A stretch of 64,000 nt of DNA from Siphonodentalium dalli (GCA_032622095.1 CP136067.1:180020556-180084555); one strand, 5' to 3'; counted from the stretch's first letter, positions 35,639-46,886 are shown. The notes: generated by a model not told the origin, from the sequence alone. Numbers and translations: made by a program.

Positions 35639-36242
35639 TGTAACAGAACGATGTGCGCCCTTGCCTGATCACACCCCAGTGAACTATTGCATCAGTTCCA
35701 ACTATTACGATGCACGAACAACAGACGTGGGATTGTTAGTCGAACAGCCGTACTTAGCGATTAGAGATTACGCGATGCTGATTCTAGCTGATTCTCTGGA
35801 AAGTTCCCAGTCGAACCAGTGCAGAGGTCTAAAAGTTAGTAGTTGTTTTGGTACACTACACTGGTCATGATATACCAAAGCTATACCAAAGCTAACTTGA
35901 GTGATGAGCCGTTGACAACTCGTTGTAAAACTTGGCCAATAAAATCGTCACATGATTTTGAAGAGTAGGTTACCAATTTTAAATATAAGCACTGAGATTT
36001 TATCCATCAGTGTTCAGTTGACTGAGTCCTCCTATGAGTACCGCCCTGGGAAAGACATACTGATCCAGAAGAGCCTGAGACTACCAGCATCGGCTGTCCG
36101 ATCTTGAAGCGAAGCTATGTTCAGAAAATAAACGAAATTACAACAGATCTCTACGGTTCCATGAGTTGTGGTCACCCAAAAAAGTACACAACGTGAAGCA
36201 CGGACAGAATTTCGTATCCCCAACGTACGGAGTTCTGCCACA
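35639..36242. mobile_element. Solo LTR
   Basis: 604 bp beginning TGTAACAG and ending CTGCCACA, flanked by ACTT at 35635-35638 and 36243-36246. Copy A has the empty site with a single ACTT (1517-1520 region). An AATAAA lies at about 35939. A 4-bp duplication and TG...CA ends fit an LTR retrotransposon, Gypsy-like by duplication length (inference). It sits 34 bp inside intron 1 and did not break the exon. Confidence 0.85.
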
Positions 36243-36261
36243 ACTTCTAAAAAAAAATTAA

Positions 36262-36639
36262 AGGCACTCAGTCCAAGCAGACGGTCCCCATATTATCAAG
36301 TTACAACAACAACAACATTTCTTTAAAAAAAACGCTTTAGTTATCAGAATCAATTAATTACAACAAAATAATGCTAACCTCTGTCAACTATGTTATAAAA
36401 TTTACCTAAATGTGTTATTTATCAACTTGTTATTCAACGAAATATGGCCGTATTATCACTTGATTATATGATTATCACAAAATTACCACTTGATTTTAGA
36501 GTTACCCACATTTCGAGAAATAACAAATTTCAAAAATCGATATCTGATCACTTTGAGCTTTGATATGTGGGTTCCTCGACTCGAATCAAATATTGTTTAC
36601 CCCCGAAACCAAAGAAATAGTAATCCTGATTATGCATCG
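36262..36639 (+). mobile_element. TTAA-target MITE, family Q, ancestral copy
   Basis: Orthologous to 1537-1913 in copy A, with the same interior and the same degenerate right end before TTAA at 36640-36643. It was present before the duplication. Confidence 0.75.
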
Positions 36640-37321
36640 TTAAATGGACTAACGGTATTCGAAGTGGACTTCATGCAAAATCAAATAAAAGTCTGTAAAC
36701 AAGTACATATGCATGAAAAATAGATTGACCTTGTTGCTATTTTCATTATTAATGACTCCAATAATAAAATTTCGCATGTCAAAAATAGTGTTATGTGAAC
36801 ATTACTGAGGAATTGACGATAAAAGTCCAGTTTGATATCAAATTTTCATACATTGTAGGGTTTGGTTATTTCAGTGAAGGTGTCAATTTGACAGAATATA
36901 GCATGCAACTATAACATTACTGAAAATCCCAACCACATGAATTATATCTCTTCAGAAAACACAAAGTGTGCTATATGCACAGCAGCTGTAAACATTTCGT
37001 CATTAATTCGAATTAGCGATACACAAATGGCATTGATATCGCCGAATAAAGTCGTCGCATATTATTCATAATATATAAAAATTACGCCGTGTGTTTCCAA
37101 TATGAATATAATATTTATAAAAATATCCACTTCATTCTCTATTTCCATTCGATCAACCCATCACTATTCACTTTAGTGTCTTGTCCTCGACCAATAGTCC
37201 TGCTTGCTGCTCAAAAGACGCCACCTCGGGGAAATTGTTCTCCACATTCCCCCCAATTTAAGGCAGTAACCAGGTGTTTAGTATAAGGTCGCTCTCTATC
37301 TCGATCTCTTCGTTTTAACAG

Positions 37322-37470
37322 CGACAGTCCAGGAAGGGAAAGGCTTGATTGTATTGGGCTTTACATCGATAAGTGCATGGTACAGAGTAGACAGTTGGGC
37401 TGGTCGCTGACGTACATCAATTTCGGTGGAATGAACTCGGCTATCAAAGACATCTGTGACAACAAGGATG
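37322..37470 (+). CDS. Exon 2 of copy B
   Basis: The acceptor CGTTTTAACAG ends at 37321 and the donor GTAAGA starts at 37471. 149 nt, entering with one base and leaving with one, so it joins exon 1 (AG+C) and exon 3 (G+TG) in frame. It encodes DSPGRERLDCIGLYIDKC, then LTYINF, and SAIKDICDNKD. It supplies cysteines 4-6 of module 1 (C-x7-C then C). It is 37 bp shorter than the copy A exon, with an intact frame. A short non-homologous stretch (VQSRQLGW) replaces the region duplicated in copy A. Confidence 0.72.
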
Positions 37471-38125
37471 GTAAGATTAACACTTCTATACTAAATGAAA
37501 TCTCCAATCAGTTATAAAAAATATACATTGGAATGGTCAGGAGGAATTTCCAGTTAATATAAACAGACGACATATAATACCCCCCCCCCCCAACTATGGC
37601 CATATTTTTCAACAGTTGGAAATTTCGTGACTGATACATGTACGTTAGTTGGAAATTATACACCACATATTGGTTGAAATTGTTCTCAATGTTTGAGTTT
37701 TTGACCAGTATTTAGTGAGGAATTTGTTGTTTTTAGGACCAAAAGTAGCATATTTTTCTACATTTGGTTAAAAAGTTTGGTCTGAATTGACCATCAGTTT
37801 GATTGCAATAGTTCAAAAGTTTCAGGTACCAGAGGGGGTTCAAATGGTACTCCGCGAACATATCATTATTTTTGTCTGGTTCAAGGGGTTGTGCAATTGG
37901 AAATTTGAACGTGGATACCCCCTCATCGGAGACCCTCCCTGTGCGTTATATTGACATTCTCACGCATTTGAGGTTTGTAAACAAATTTATATCCATTTTG
38001 TATTCACCGAAATTGATATAGTTCAATGCATTTATAAACTGAATCTCTCAACAGATAAAAGACTTTTACGAAAATAATTTGTCAGTTTTTAACTCTCACA
38101 GCACAGTGCGCGAATTCGAAATTAA

Positions 38126-38516
38126 CCCTTTACCCAACAAACCGGCCAGAACCGGCCAAATAAAGCTTCAACAGCATAAAATATCTTCGGTCTGTCTCAA
38201 TAGAACCATACAAATATGGATATCATTGGAACCGGCTCCTTGACCACATTGTGATAGTTACAGTTAGCCCTGTGCCAATGCATTCTCTTATATATGCGAG
38301 TCGACCATAGGTCGCCTCGCATATATAAGAGAATGCATTGGCCTAAAAAAAAACTTTTTTTAACACTTTTTACAATTTTTTCTTACATTCTTTAACAATT
38401 TTATAATTTTGAATGTGTTAAGCCAATGCATTCTCTTATATATGCGAGGCGACCTATGGTCGACTCGCATATATAAGAGAATGCATTGGCACAGGGCCCT
38501 TCTGTTGGGTAAAGGG
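38126..38516. mobile_element. TTAA-target MITE, family R copy 1
   Basis: Ends CCCTTTACCCAACA inverted, with TTAA at 38122-38125 and 38517-38520. Copy A has the empty site at 3950-3953 with the same flanks. The interior has two 69-bp palindromes (38274-38342 and 38422-38490), each with GCCAATGCATTCTCTTATAT arms. CCC-type ends and TTAA fit piggyBac-like MITEs. Confidence 0.94.
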
Positions 38517-38685
38517 TTAAACCCGCGATTAGTCTAAGCGCAGCAACAGTTAAGATGTCCTGCATAAAGTATATGTTGTCCCAGCCGATGAATATCCTAA
38601 TGGATGTACGTCCCTAGATGTATTCAAAGAGCATGTGCACCAATACTAGAGGGCATGAACATAAATTACAAAAGAAAATAGTTAA

Positions 38686-39036
38686 CCCTTTACCCAACAG
38701 AACCATAGGTCGCCTCGCATATATAAGAGAATGCATTGGCTTAACACATTAAAAATTATAAAATTGTTAAAGAATGTAAGAAAAAATGGTAAAAAGGGTT
38801 AAAAAAAGATTTTTTTATGCCAATGCATTCTCTTATATATGCGAGGCGACCTATGGTCGACTCGCATATATAAGAGAATGCATTGGCACAGGGCATAACT
38901 GTAACTATCACAATGTGGTCAAGGAGCCGGTTCCAATGATATCCATAATTGTATGGTTCTATTGAGACAGACCGAAGATATTTTAGGCTGTTGAAGCTTT
39001 ATTTGGCCGGTTTTGGCCGGTTTGTTGGGTAAAGGG
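38686..39036. mobile_element. TTAA-target MITE, family R copy 2
   Basis: Same ends as the 38126 copy, TTAA at 38682-38685 and 39037-39040, and an empty site in copy A at 4128-4131. It contains one full 69-bp palindrome (38819-38887) and one half palindrome. Its long arm is on the right, so it is inverted against the first copy 170 bp away. Confidence 0.94.
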
Positions 39037-40486
39037 TTAAAAAGGATACGAGAAAATTCTACTTTACAAATATAGAGTTATCCCATATTGGAATTCACTA
39101 CCAGATTTCATAGTTTCTGCTGGAAGTATAGAACTGTTCAAGACATTATATAGACTCACATTTTTATGATATGAGATACGATTTCAATGACTCTCATGCA
39201 TCTTAAACAATTTGTAAATGTCACCGGAACGAGAAGTCTTAGGACATGTTCCGTTGAATATGATGATGACGATGATGATGATGATGACGATGATTATATT
39301 TCATTTCTACGACGACGCGGCATTTTCAACATGACGTAATAAACCGTTTCCAAATATGGAGTGCATTCCCGGCGTAGTAATTTTTTGTGAGAATCGTAGT
39401 ATTTAGAAATGGTTATAAATACAACAAGATACGAAAGAATAATAAGTCATGCATATCATTGACTGATAATAACTCGAAGATGCTATCTCCTATATGCGCT
39501 GAGTAAAATGAATTATGGGTATATCGCCTGTATTCAGTTTTCCAATAATATTTGAGTTTGACAATGAGTGGGGAAATTGTCAACACGTCATTGGTCTCTG
39601 CTCTGTGAAGTTTTTTGTTATGACATAAACCAATGAAATCGCGTAGACTGCGCCACTCTTGAATGGAATGGAGGGATTCCCTTCAATGCAGAACCTAATG
39701 TTAATAGAGAGCTCTAGAGACATACATCCGATGTAGGATGTTGTCCTCTGGGATCGGCAATGCGTCTTCTCGTATGTCAGTCTGTGGATACAGCCATCAT
39801 ACAGGTGCCATTTGATTTGAGTAGAGCTATAATACGAGTGCCGCATTCAGATATTGGCCAACAATATAAATTAACATTATCTTGCCTTGAACTACAATTA
39901 AAGGGATACTGTACCCGAATGTTGTTGTTGGTTTATTTAGTCCCTCAGTTGTAGAATAAGGTAAGCAAATTTTCATTATTTGAAAGTATGTTACGAAGTA
40001 ATGTTACAGATGTCAGATAAGCCGGCATGCGAAAATACCAATTGTCATTGTGGAGTAATTTTTGTACATTTTTCAAGCAAATGTATCAAATAAATGTTAT
40101 ATTAGATGCATACTAGTCACATATACACATACCATTGGATAGTCACTAGTCAGTGAGTGGCTTGAGTTTAATCCCCGTATCAACATAATTGTTTACACGA
40201 TCATGTGTGCCACGCTTTTCCCAATCCACTATCCGTGAATTATTTTGACTCCGTCTTGTACACAGAAATTCGTAATTTAATTTATGACTCCAGTCATCAA
40301 TTAAATTTATTTAAAATTATTAACTTTCATATTAAGATAACCTATTAACCTGAACGTTTACAGAATACATCTTCGACTCAAATTAATTAGTTTTCTATAT
40401 ATTATCGATATTAGATCATTGTTATCACCGATATTTTATTGAAAATGGCGTACATTACCCGTTTAAACCAAGATATCGTTTGCTGA

Positions 40487-40590
40487 ATGACCATTTCGTA
40501 TAAACTCATGCGTGTATGTCGTTTTAAGAGTGATTGCATCGAACGCCGAAAGGTAATGTAAACCAGTCATTGATTTTTATAAAATTGTCA
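40487..40590 (-). pseudogene. LINE remnant in copy B
   Basis: Matches the upstream end of the copy A LINE fragment (15000-15090 side; minus strand TGLHYLSAF) and then stops abruptly. The rest of the LINE is absent in copy B, replaced by 40240-40487, which has no counterpart. This points to a deletion or replacement after duplication. Confidence 0.65.
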
Positions 40591-40864
40591 AAAAGTCCAC
40601 GCGCAGCTTTCAGCTCAAACGCCCCCATAACTACATAAATAAAAGGTCTCTGACCAAAATGTCCCCCGACGAAGTTGGCAGGGAGGAGTTGATTAGTCTA
40701 ATATGATACAAAGTGCATATTCACTAGATATGTTGCACATCTTCAATGCGTCAGCAACAATCTCCTACAGTTTTAGGTAAACAAGTAAAATCGACAGAAA
40801 TGGCAAAAACTCCGCCAAAATGAGTCCAACAACACCCTGAATCGCAGGTTCCAATGGTGGTTAA

Positions 40865-41308
40865 AGATACTCAATCCGAGCAGACGGTCCCCATATCATC
40901 AATATACAACAATAACAACATTTCTTCAAAATACGCTTTAGTTAACAGAATCGATTAATTGCAACAAAATAATGCTAACCACTATCAACTATGGTATCAA
41001 ATTTCCCAAAACTTTTAATTTATCAACATTTTGTTCAACGATATATCGCCGTATTATCACTCGAGTATTCGCGAAAATTGGCCGTATTACTACTTGTTTT
41101 TAGAGTTATCCATCTTCATCCGCAAATTTGACCGAGACCATCCTTTTGACGCCATGTTTCTGGGCCACAAACAATTGAAATAACAAACTTCAAAAATCGA
41201 TATCTGATCACTCTGGGCGTTGATGGGTAGGTTCCTGGACTCTAATAACATATTTGTTACCCCCGAAGCCAAAGAAATAGTAATTTAGTTTAATCGGATT
41301 GAGCACCT
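40865..41308. mobile_element. TTAA-target MITE, family Q
   Basis: 444 bp, ends AGATACTCAATCCGAGCAG and (reversed) AGGTGCTCAATCCGATTAA, TTAA at 40861-40864 and 41309-41312. It occupies the same target tetranucleotide that carries a family T element in copy A (15391-15830). Confidence 0.9.
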
Positions 41309-41354
41309 TTAATATCTGTGTTAAACATTTTTTTTAAATGGTGGAAAATGACAG

Positions 41355-41510
41355 AATACAGGTTCCGACAAAGATGCATCCCAGGATGTATGTCGAAAAA
41401 TGGCAATAACTCCGCCAGAATGAGTCCGACTGAACTCAAAATCGCAGGTGCGCAGGTTCCCATGTTGGATGATGTATGTGGCAAATTGACGGAATGTCGG
41501 GGGGAAATAA
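41355..41510 (+). CDS. Candidate extra exon or decayed third module in copy B
   Basis: An ORF continuous with the phase left by exon 2 follows a GACAG acceptor at 41354. It encodes RQRCIPGCMSKNG and then DDVCGKLTECRG, which resembles the exon 4 word DDSALCYKLAADC (D-D, C-x-K-L, C). Copy A has only a deleted version near 15855-15940 and another fragment near 15305-15385; a third fragment is at 40790-40860. No convincing donor is visible: GTGCGC at 41448 is possible, and the C-terminal part would then be intronic. It may be a remnant of an ancestral longer gene, or coincidence. Confidence 0.3.
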
Positions 41511-42203
41511 ATGATGGCCACCATAAAACAGTGACATTAATATTCTCATGCAGAGTTCGTCCCACTGTGTAGAAACTGTTACATCGGAAATCGTTCTATC
41601 GCCGGTTTGTGATGGTTCTTGACTGATTTGTGACGGTTCCTGATGATCGAAATTATACTTTTTCACGACTTTTTGACAGATAAAACGCAATTTTGAGGCA
41701 TCTAGGTGATACTTCGATTAGTTATTTTCAATCCCATCACAATCTGTGGCATCAATGAGCGTGTTAATAACGAAACTTTCATTGTCCGAGTCATAACAAC
41801 GACAAAAACCGCGAATTTTGATAATTGTTTGTGTTCTCTCCTGATCGAGTCGGTTCTCTCCCCATTTAATCGTTCTATACGGGTAAAACTATGGCTAATA
41901 TTTGCTATGGTGCATGGTTCAAACTGCCAATTTTGTGAAAGTATACAAAGATAAACACAACAAACTATGCATTAAGTTGAAATTTGCACCACTTGTCATT
42001 AATTTAGATGAATTACACTGCCTTTCTATGCTTATCCAATAAGCTGTGTTACGCATATCAAATGTTTTGAAAATTAACGCATTTTGCAGGCCCAACTAAT
42101 CCATGAGTCAATAGCCGGTTAACAATAGTGAAATTTCATAGCGCTGGACTTCGGAAAGTGTGAGCGTAGACGGGATATATAGAGTTATCTGTCTTGTATT
42201 TTA

Positions 42204-42683
42204 TCTCATATATATTTTGAAGACCTCTGTTTGTCTGTTTGTCTGTATGTTTGTCTGTCATTGATACAAATCTACGATTCTCGACCGATCGGGACGAAAC
42301 TTGGTACGTGTGTGTAGTTTGACCAGGCGGTCGACGTTGTCGTATGCGCATGCGCAGACGAGATCTCCGAAATGGGTGGAGCTATCGACTTGAAATTTGG
42401 TATGTGAATGTATCTTGCCCCGGATACGAATTTTATCGGGTCATCGAACCCGTGCGACGCCAGCTTCGCGCATGAGCAGACCAGATCTCGGAAACGGGTG
42501 GAGCTATCGACTTGAAATTTGGTATGCGAATGTATCTTGCCCCGGATACGAATTTTATCGGGTCGCCGAGCCCGTGCGACGTCAGCTTCGCGCATGCGCA
42601 GACCAGATCTCGGAAACGGGTAGAGCTATCGACTTGAAATTTTGTTTTTGAATAGCCCGGACAACGTCGGGCTCATCGGCTAG
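42204..42683 (+). mobile_element. Helitron-like unit 1
   Basis: Starts TCTCATATATATTTTGAAG after an A, and ends with the hairpin AGCCCGGACAACGTCGGGCT (42654-42673) followed shortly by CTAG at 42680-42683. A TC start, a 3' hairpin and a CTAG end are the Helitron signature. The interior has a CTGT microsatellite and three units of a 124-bp tandem repeat containing GAGCTATCGACTTGAAATTT. It encodes no helicase. Confidence 0.8.
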
Positions 42684-43181
42684 TCTCATATATATTTTGA
42701 AGACCTCTGTATGTTTGTATGTCTGTCTGTCATTTATACAAATCTACGATTCTCGACCGATCGGGACGAATCTTGGTTCGTGAGTGTAGTTTGATCAGGC
42801 GGTCGTCGTTGTCGTATTGGCGAGCCCGTGCGACGCCCGCTTCGCGCATGCGCAGACGAGATCTCGGAAACGGGTGGAGTTATCGACTTGAAATTTGCTA
42901 TGTGAATGTATCTTGCCCCGGATACGAATTTTATCTGGTCGCCGAGCCCGTGCGACGCCAGCTTCGCGCATGCGCAGACGAGATCTCGAAAACGGGTTGA
43001 GCTATCGACTTGAAATTTGGTATGTGAAAGTATCTTGCCCCGGATACGAATTTTATCGGGCCGCCGAGCCCGTGCGACGCCAGCTTCGCGCATGCGCAGA
43101 CCAGATCTCGGAAACGGGTGGAGCTATCGACTTGAAATTTGGTTTTTGAATAGCCCGGACAACGTCGGGCTCATCGGCTAG
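42684..43181 (+). mobile_element. Helitron-like unit 2, head-to-tail
   Basis: Begins immediately after the CTAG of unit 1 with the same TCTCATATATA start and ends with the same hairpin and CTAG at 43178-43181. It contains three 124-bp internal repeats. Confidence 0.8.
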
Positions 43182-43750
43182 TCTCATATATATTTTGAAG
43201 ACCTCTGTCTGTCTGTCTGTCTGTATGTTTGTTTGTCTGTCATTTATACAAATCTACGATTCTCGAACAATCGGGACGAAACTTGGTAGTACGTGTGTGT
43301 AGTTTGACCAGGCGGTCGTCGTTGTCGTATTGGCGAGCCCGTGCGACGCCCGTGCAGCGCATGCGCAGACGAGTTCTCGGAAACGGGTGGAGCTATCGAC
43401 TTGAAATTTGGTATGTGAATGTATCTTGCCCCGGATACGAATTTTATCGGGTCGTCGAACCCGTGTGACGCCAGCATTGCGCATGCGCAGACGAGATCTC
43501 GGAAACGGGTGGAGCTATCGACTTGAAATTTGGTATGTGAATGTATCTTGCTCCGGATACGAATTTTATCGGGTCGCCGAACCCGTGCGACGCCAGCTTC
43601 GCGCATGCGCAGACGAGATCTCGGAAACGGGTAGAGCTATCGACTTGAAATTTGGTTTTTTAATAGCCCGGACAACGTCGGGCTGGGTAGAGCTATCGAC
43701 TTGAAATTTGGTTTTTGAATAGCCCGGACAACGTCGGGCTCATCGGCTAG
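43182..43750 (+). mobile_element. Helitron-like unit 3, head-to-tail
   Basis: The same start and end, with an internal duplication of the last 56 bp or so, including the 3' hairpin (hairpins near 43664-43683 and 43721-43740). CTAG is at 43747-43750. Confidence 0.8.
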
Positions 43751-44270
43751 TCTATTATATATTTTGGAACTTCTGTCTGAATTTGTGTTATAGACTCGAA
43801 AAATTGCTCGACCGATCCGACTCAAATTTGGTTTGTAGGCCTACTTTGATCCGGGGAACAATATGGGCGGGTCCAATTTCACATGCGACCGTGTCCTTGA
43901 CCTTGACCTCGCTCAAATACGCTCATATAGGCATGTTTCTGGACCTCGACCGATCCTACTCAAATTTGGTAGCTGGTTCTACTTTGATCACGGAAACAAT
44001 ATGGGCGGGTCCAATTTAATTTGCGACCGTGTCCTTGACCTTGACCTCGCTCATATACGCTCATATAGGCATGTTTCTGGACCTCGACCGATCCGACTCA
44101 AATTAGGTGTACTTTGATTCCGGGAGCAATATGGGTCGGTCCAATTTCATGTGCGACCATGTCCTTGGCCTTGACCATATTCGCTATATAGGCATGTTTC
44201 CGGGCCGATCGAATAATAGTTTGTCCAGGCGGAGACGATCACAAATAAATCCCTAAATAGCCCGGACGTA
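43751..44270 (+). mobile_element. Helitron-like unit 4, diverged and 3' truncated
   Basis: Starts TCTATTATATATTTTGGAAC directly after unit 3. It has its own internal tandem repeat with GACCGATCC, ATATGGGCGGGTCCAATTT and GTGTCCTTGACCTTGACC. It breaks off at TAGCCCGGAC, within the 3' hairpin, so it lacks CTAG. It is a different subfamily of the same type. Confidence 0.65.
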
Positions 44271-44507
44271 TTTTACTCAACAAAAAGCCAAAAATAAGAC
44301 ATTAAAAGTTCGTTGACACCCATACAATGTTCTGATTGCGCAGTTTATGAAGTTTATGTCGGGCATCCGATTGCTGGATGCTGATTATCTAGGTTAAATT
44401 CTAGAATTCTAGAATATGCAGCTATTAAAGCATATACAAGTACGATAACCTTTCATTCAATCATATTTTAGATTGACTAGGGATCTCTGATTTTGTAATA
44501 GAAGATA

Positions 44508-44815
44508 TAAAAAAGCAAAGAATCCTACAGTTACAAATATTATTATATGGATGTTAAACCTTTGGTTACTAAATGCGCTGTAATGAGAATTGACTTGAAT
44601 CCTATTGATTAATTTGTAGGAATGCTTGGCTATTAAGTTCAACAAGCAGTAACATATATAAAAAAGAGAAAAGAATCATGCAGTTACAAATATTATTATA
44701 TGGATGTTAATCCTTTGTTGACTAAATGTGCTGTAATGAGCAGCGGCTTGAATCCTATTGATTCATTTGTAGGAGTGCTCAGCTATTAAATTCAACATGC
44801 AGCAACAGATTGTTT
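44508..44815 (+). repeat. 153-bp tandem duplication
   Basis: Two copies of a segment containing CAGTTACAAATATTATTATA, CTGTAATGAG and TTGAATCCTATTGATT, offset by 153 bp. Sequence differs at several positions, so it is not recent. Confidence 0.85.
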
Positions 44816-44933
44816 GAATTATTAGCTAAACATTCATACAAATGAATCATTATAAATCTGCGTTATGGGTGTCTGAACCTGGCTATTATAAGGCACATTA
44901 TTATTCCTCGCTGATAACGTGTCAAGTGAGCAG

Positions 44934-45725
44934 GGACGTGGGCTAGAGGGTCTCCAATTTGTGGGCGTCCACATTGGAATTTCCAACCGCATCATCCCCT
45001 TGAAACAGACCAAACTCATGCACAAGGCCTGGGCTTTGGTTTTTTCCAACTGCATGACACATTATAGCTCTAGATTGTATGCCATTCTGAAGTGAATTGA
45101 TTTGTTGCCTTTGATTGGCCACCATGCAAACCGGGGGAGAAACTCAGGATACATGGGCCCAGTGAGAAAATTAGGATATCTGAACCTGAAAATTGCAAAA
45201 ATCATCTAGACTGGCTTCAAGATTCCCAAGTGTTGGAAGTTTCCAACCTGGCGCCCCCACCCCCACAAGTTTGGAAATGTTTCCAACATATGGAGAGAGA
45301 GAGAGAGAGCTGATTTATTTTGCAAAAGAGCATACATTATTTAATACAAAGCATATTAATTATGTAATTAGATTATTTGTCTATTAACCAGTTTCTTGCC
45401 AATTTCGGGGGTGGGGGAAATGTGATATAGAAAACTAGATCACACCTGCTCCCTACTTCCTGTCCACCCATCATGAGTTTTGGATCAACTCTATAGAAGT
45501 GGTGTCCATTTGTATATGTCAAATATGGTTGATTACATACATGTTTAAAGTGTAGGAAAGTATGCAAATGTTGGTCTAATAACGACAAATTCCCCACTAT
45601 TAAATTATTGTCAAATCAAACTAAGAGAACAATTTCAACATATTGTTGGTGTGAAATTTCAAACCAATATATTGTAAGATAAGAAATTTGTAACTGTTGA
45701 ACATTTTGACCAAAGTTAGGGATAG
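44934..45725. mobile_element. Family with CAGGGACGTGG end (relative of 7566-8490)
   Basis: The left end CAGGGACGTGGGCTAGAGGG and interior phrases (TTGGAATTTCCAAC, GTGTTGGAAGTTTCCAACCT, CATATTGTTGGTGTGAAATT) follow the order seen at 7566-8490. The right end is not defined. A (GA)n tract lies at 45296-45310. Confidence 0.5.
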
Positions 45726-46720
45726 ACACCAATTAAGCACCCCCTCCACAAGTCCCCCCACCACACAATCACATCATAACCTATCAATGATTCAGTTGAA
45801 CGTGATTTCATAAGTGATATTCATGTCTGTGCGACAAACATGTGTAAATGTCCCTCAGGCGGACTTCAGAGGATGAAATATGATGGCGCTGGCATTGAAA
45901 TATTGTCACACCTGGATCTTTCAATAATGCCCAGATTTAGTAAATGAATATAACATCTCATATTCTCCTGAGAGTAGATTTATATTACCATTGGTCATTT
46001 ATATAGACGGGCATGATTATGATACTATACTCATCGGGACTTTCAATATTTTATTTCTGCCTATTAATGTCACTTAATCTCCCGTATTAGATATTTATTG
46101 TGTTATTTCTTAATATGCCTGTTCTATTATGCAAATTACATAAAATACAGTCATTATCTGGTTTAAAATGTCAGATACACAAGACGATTTTCGAACCAAA
46201 GTGCAGAAATCGTTCGAATAAATCTCATGTACAGAACCCTCACAGCCGTGATTGGTTTGAAATAGAACCGTAACACGCACCCGTGTTGATTACGAGGCCA
46301 CAGCTCCCAATTATCAACTCCTATCTGGATGCTTTCTCGGCTATTTTACAGAAGAATAACACGGGTATACTTTATATTATGCGTTTCATATTTTATACGC
46401 CACGAAAAACAAAGAAATTGCGTCCACGCGGCTTGATTTTCAGTGATAACATGTTGATATTTACGCGTTAACTCGCTAATACCGAGTTAATTGTGGTCTA
46501 TTGTTCAGGCTTCGATAACACGGAACTTCTGCAGCCTCTGTTCATTCAGGAACGTATAATATATTCAAGATATCTATAATTATGCGTGATTTTGTCACAA
46601 AAATGATTATTTTCAATCATCAGGAACCGTAACAAATCAGGCAAGAACCATCACAATACCGGCGATAGAACGACTTCCGATGTAACAGTTCCTACACAGT
46701 GGTTCATCCCTACAGTTCAG

Positions 46721-46886
46721 GTAGTGACAACGACATTCCCATTCAGTGTTCATCCCCGCATTGTATGTAGTGACATTGACATTGCCATGCAGTGTCCATC
46801 CCCGCATTGTATGTAGTGATATTGACATTGCCATGCAGTGTCCATCCCTGCATTATAGGTAGTGACATTGACATTCCCATGTATTT
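46721..46886 (+). repeat. 46-bp minisatellite before exon 3
   Basis: Four units beginning GTAGTGACA at 46721, 46767, 46813 and 46859; copy A has three. The last unit merges into the exon 3 acceptor tract. Confidence 0.88.

Larger units (their letters stand above)
41563..46701. mobile_element. 5.1 kb hAT-like element, non-autonomous
   Basis: Terminal inverted repeats of about 90 bp (CACTGTGTAGAAACTGTTAC at left, CACTGTGTAGGAACTGTTAC reversed at right). They are flanked by GTTCGTCC (41555-41562) and GTTCATCC (46702-46709), an 8-bp duplication with one change. Copy A has the uninterrupted site (AGAGTTCATCCCTAC near 17070). An 8-bp duplication and a CACTGTG start fit hAT. No transposase ORF was found; the interior carries Helitron-like units and other repeats. 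It lies between exons 2 and 3 of copy B. Confidence 0.88.

Noticed and set aside
41318-41524. ORFs on the minus strand opposite the candidate extra exon
   Set aside because: No splice sites or cysteine pattern; these are shadows of the plus-strand reading.
42272-43704. Several overlapping ORFs of 80-120 codons on both strands
   Set aside because: They come from the 124-bp internal repeats of the Helitron-like units; they are open on both strands and resemble no protein.
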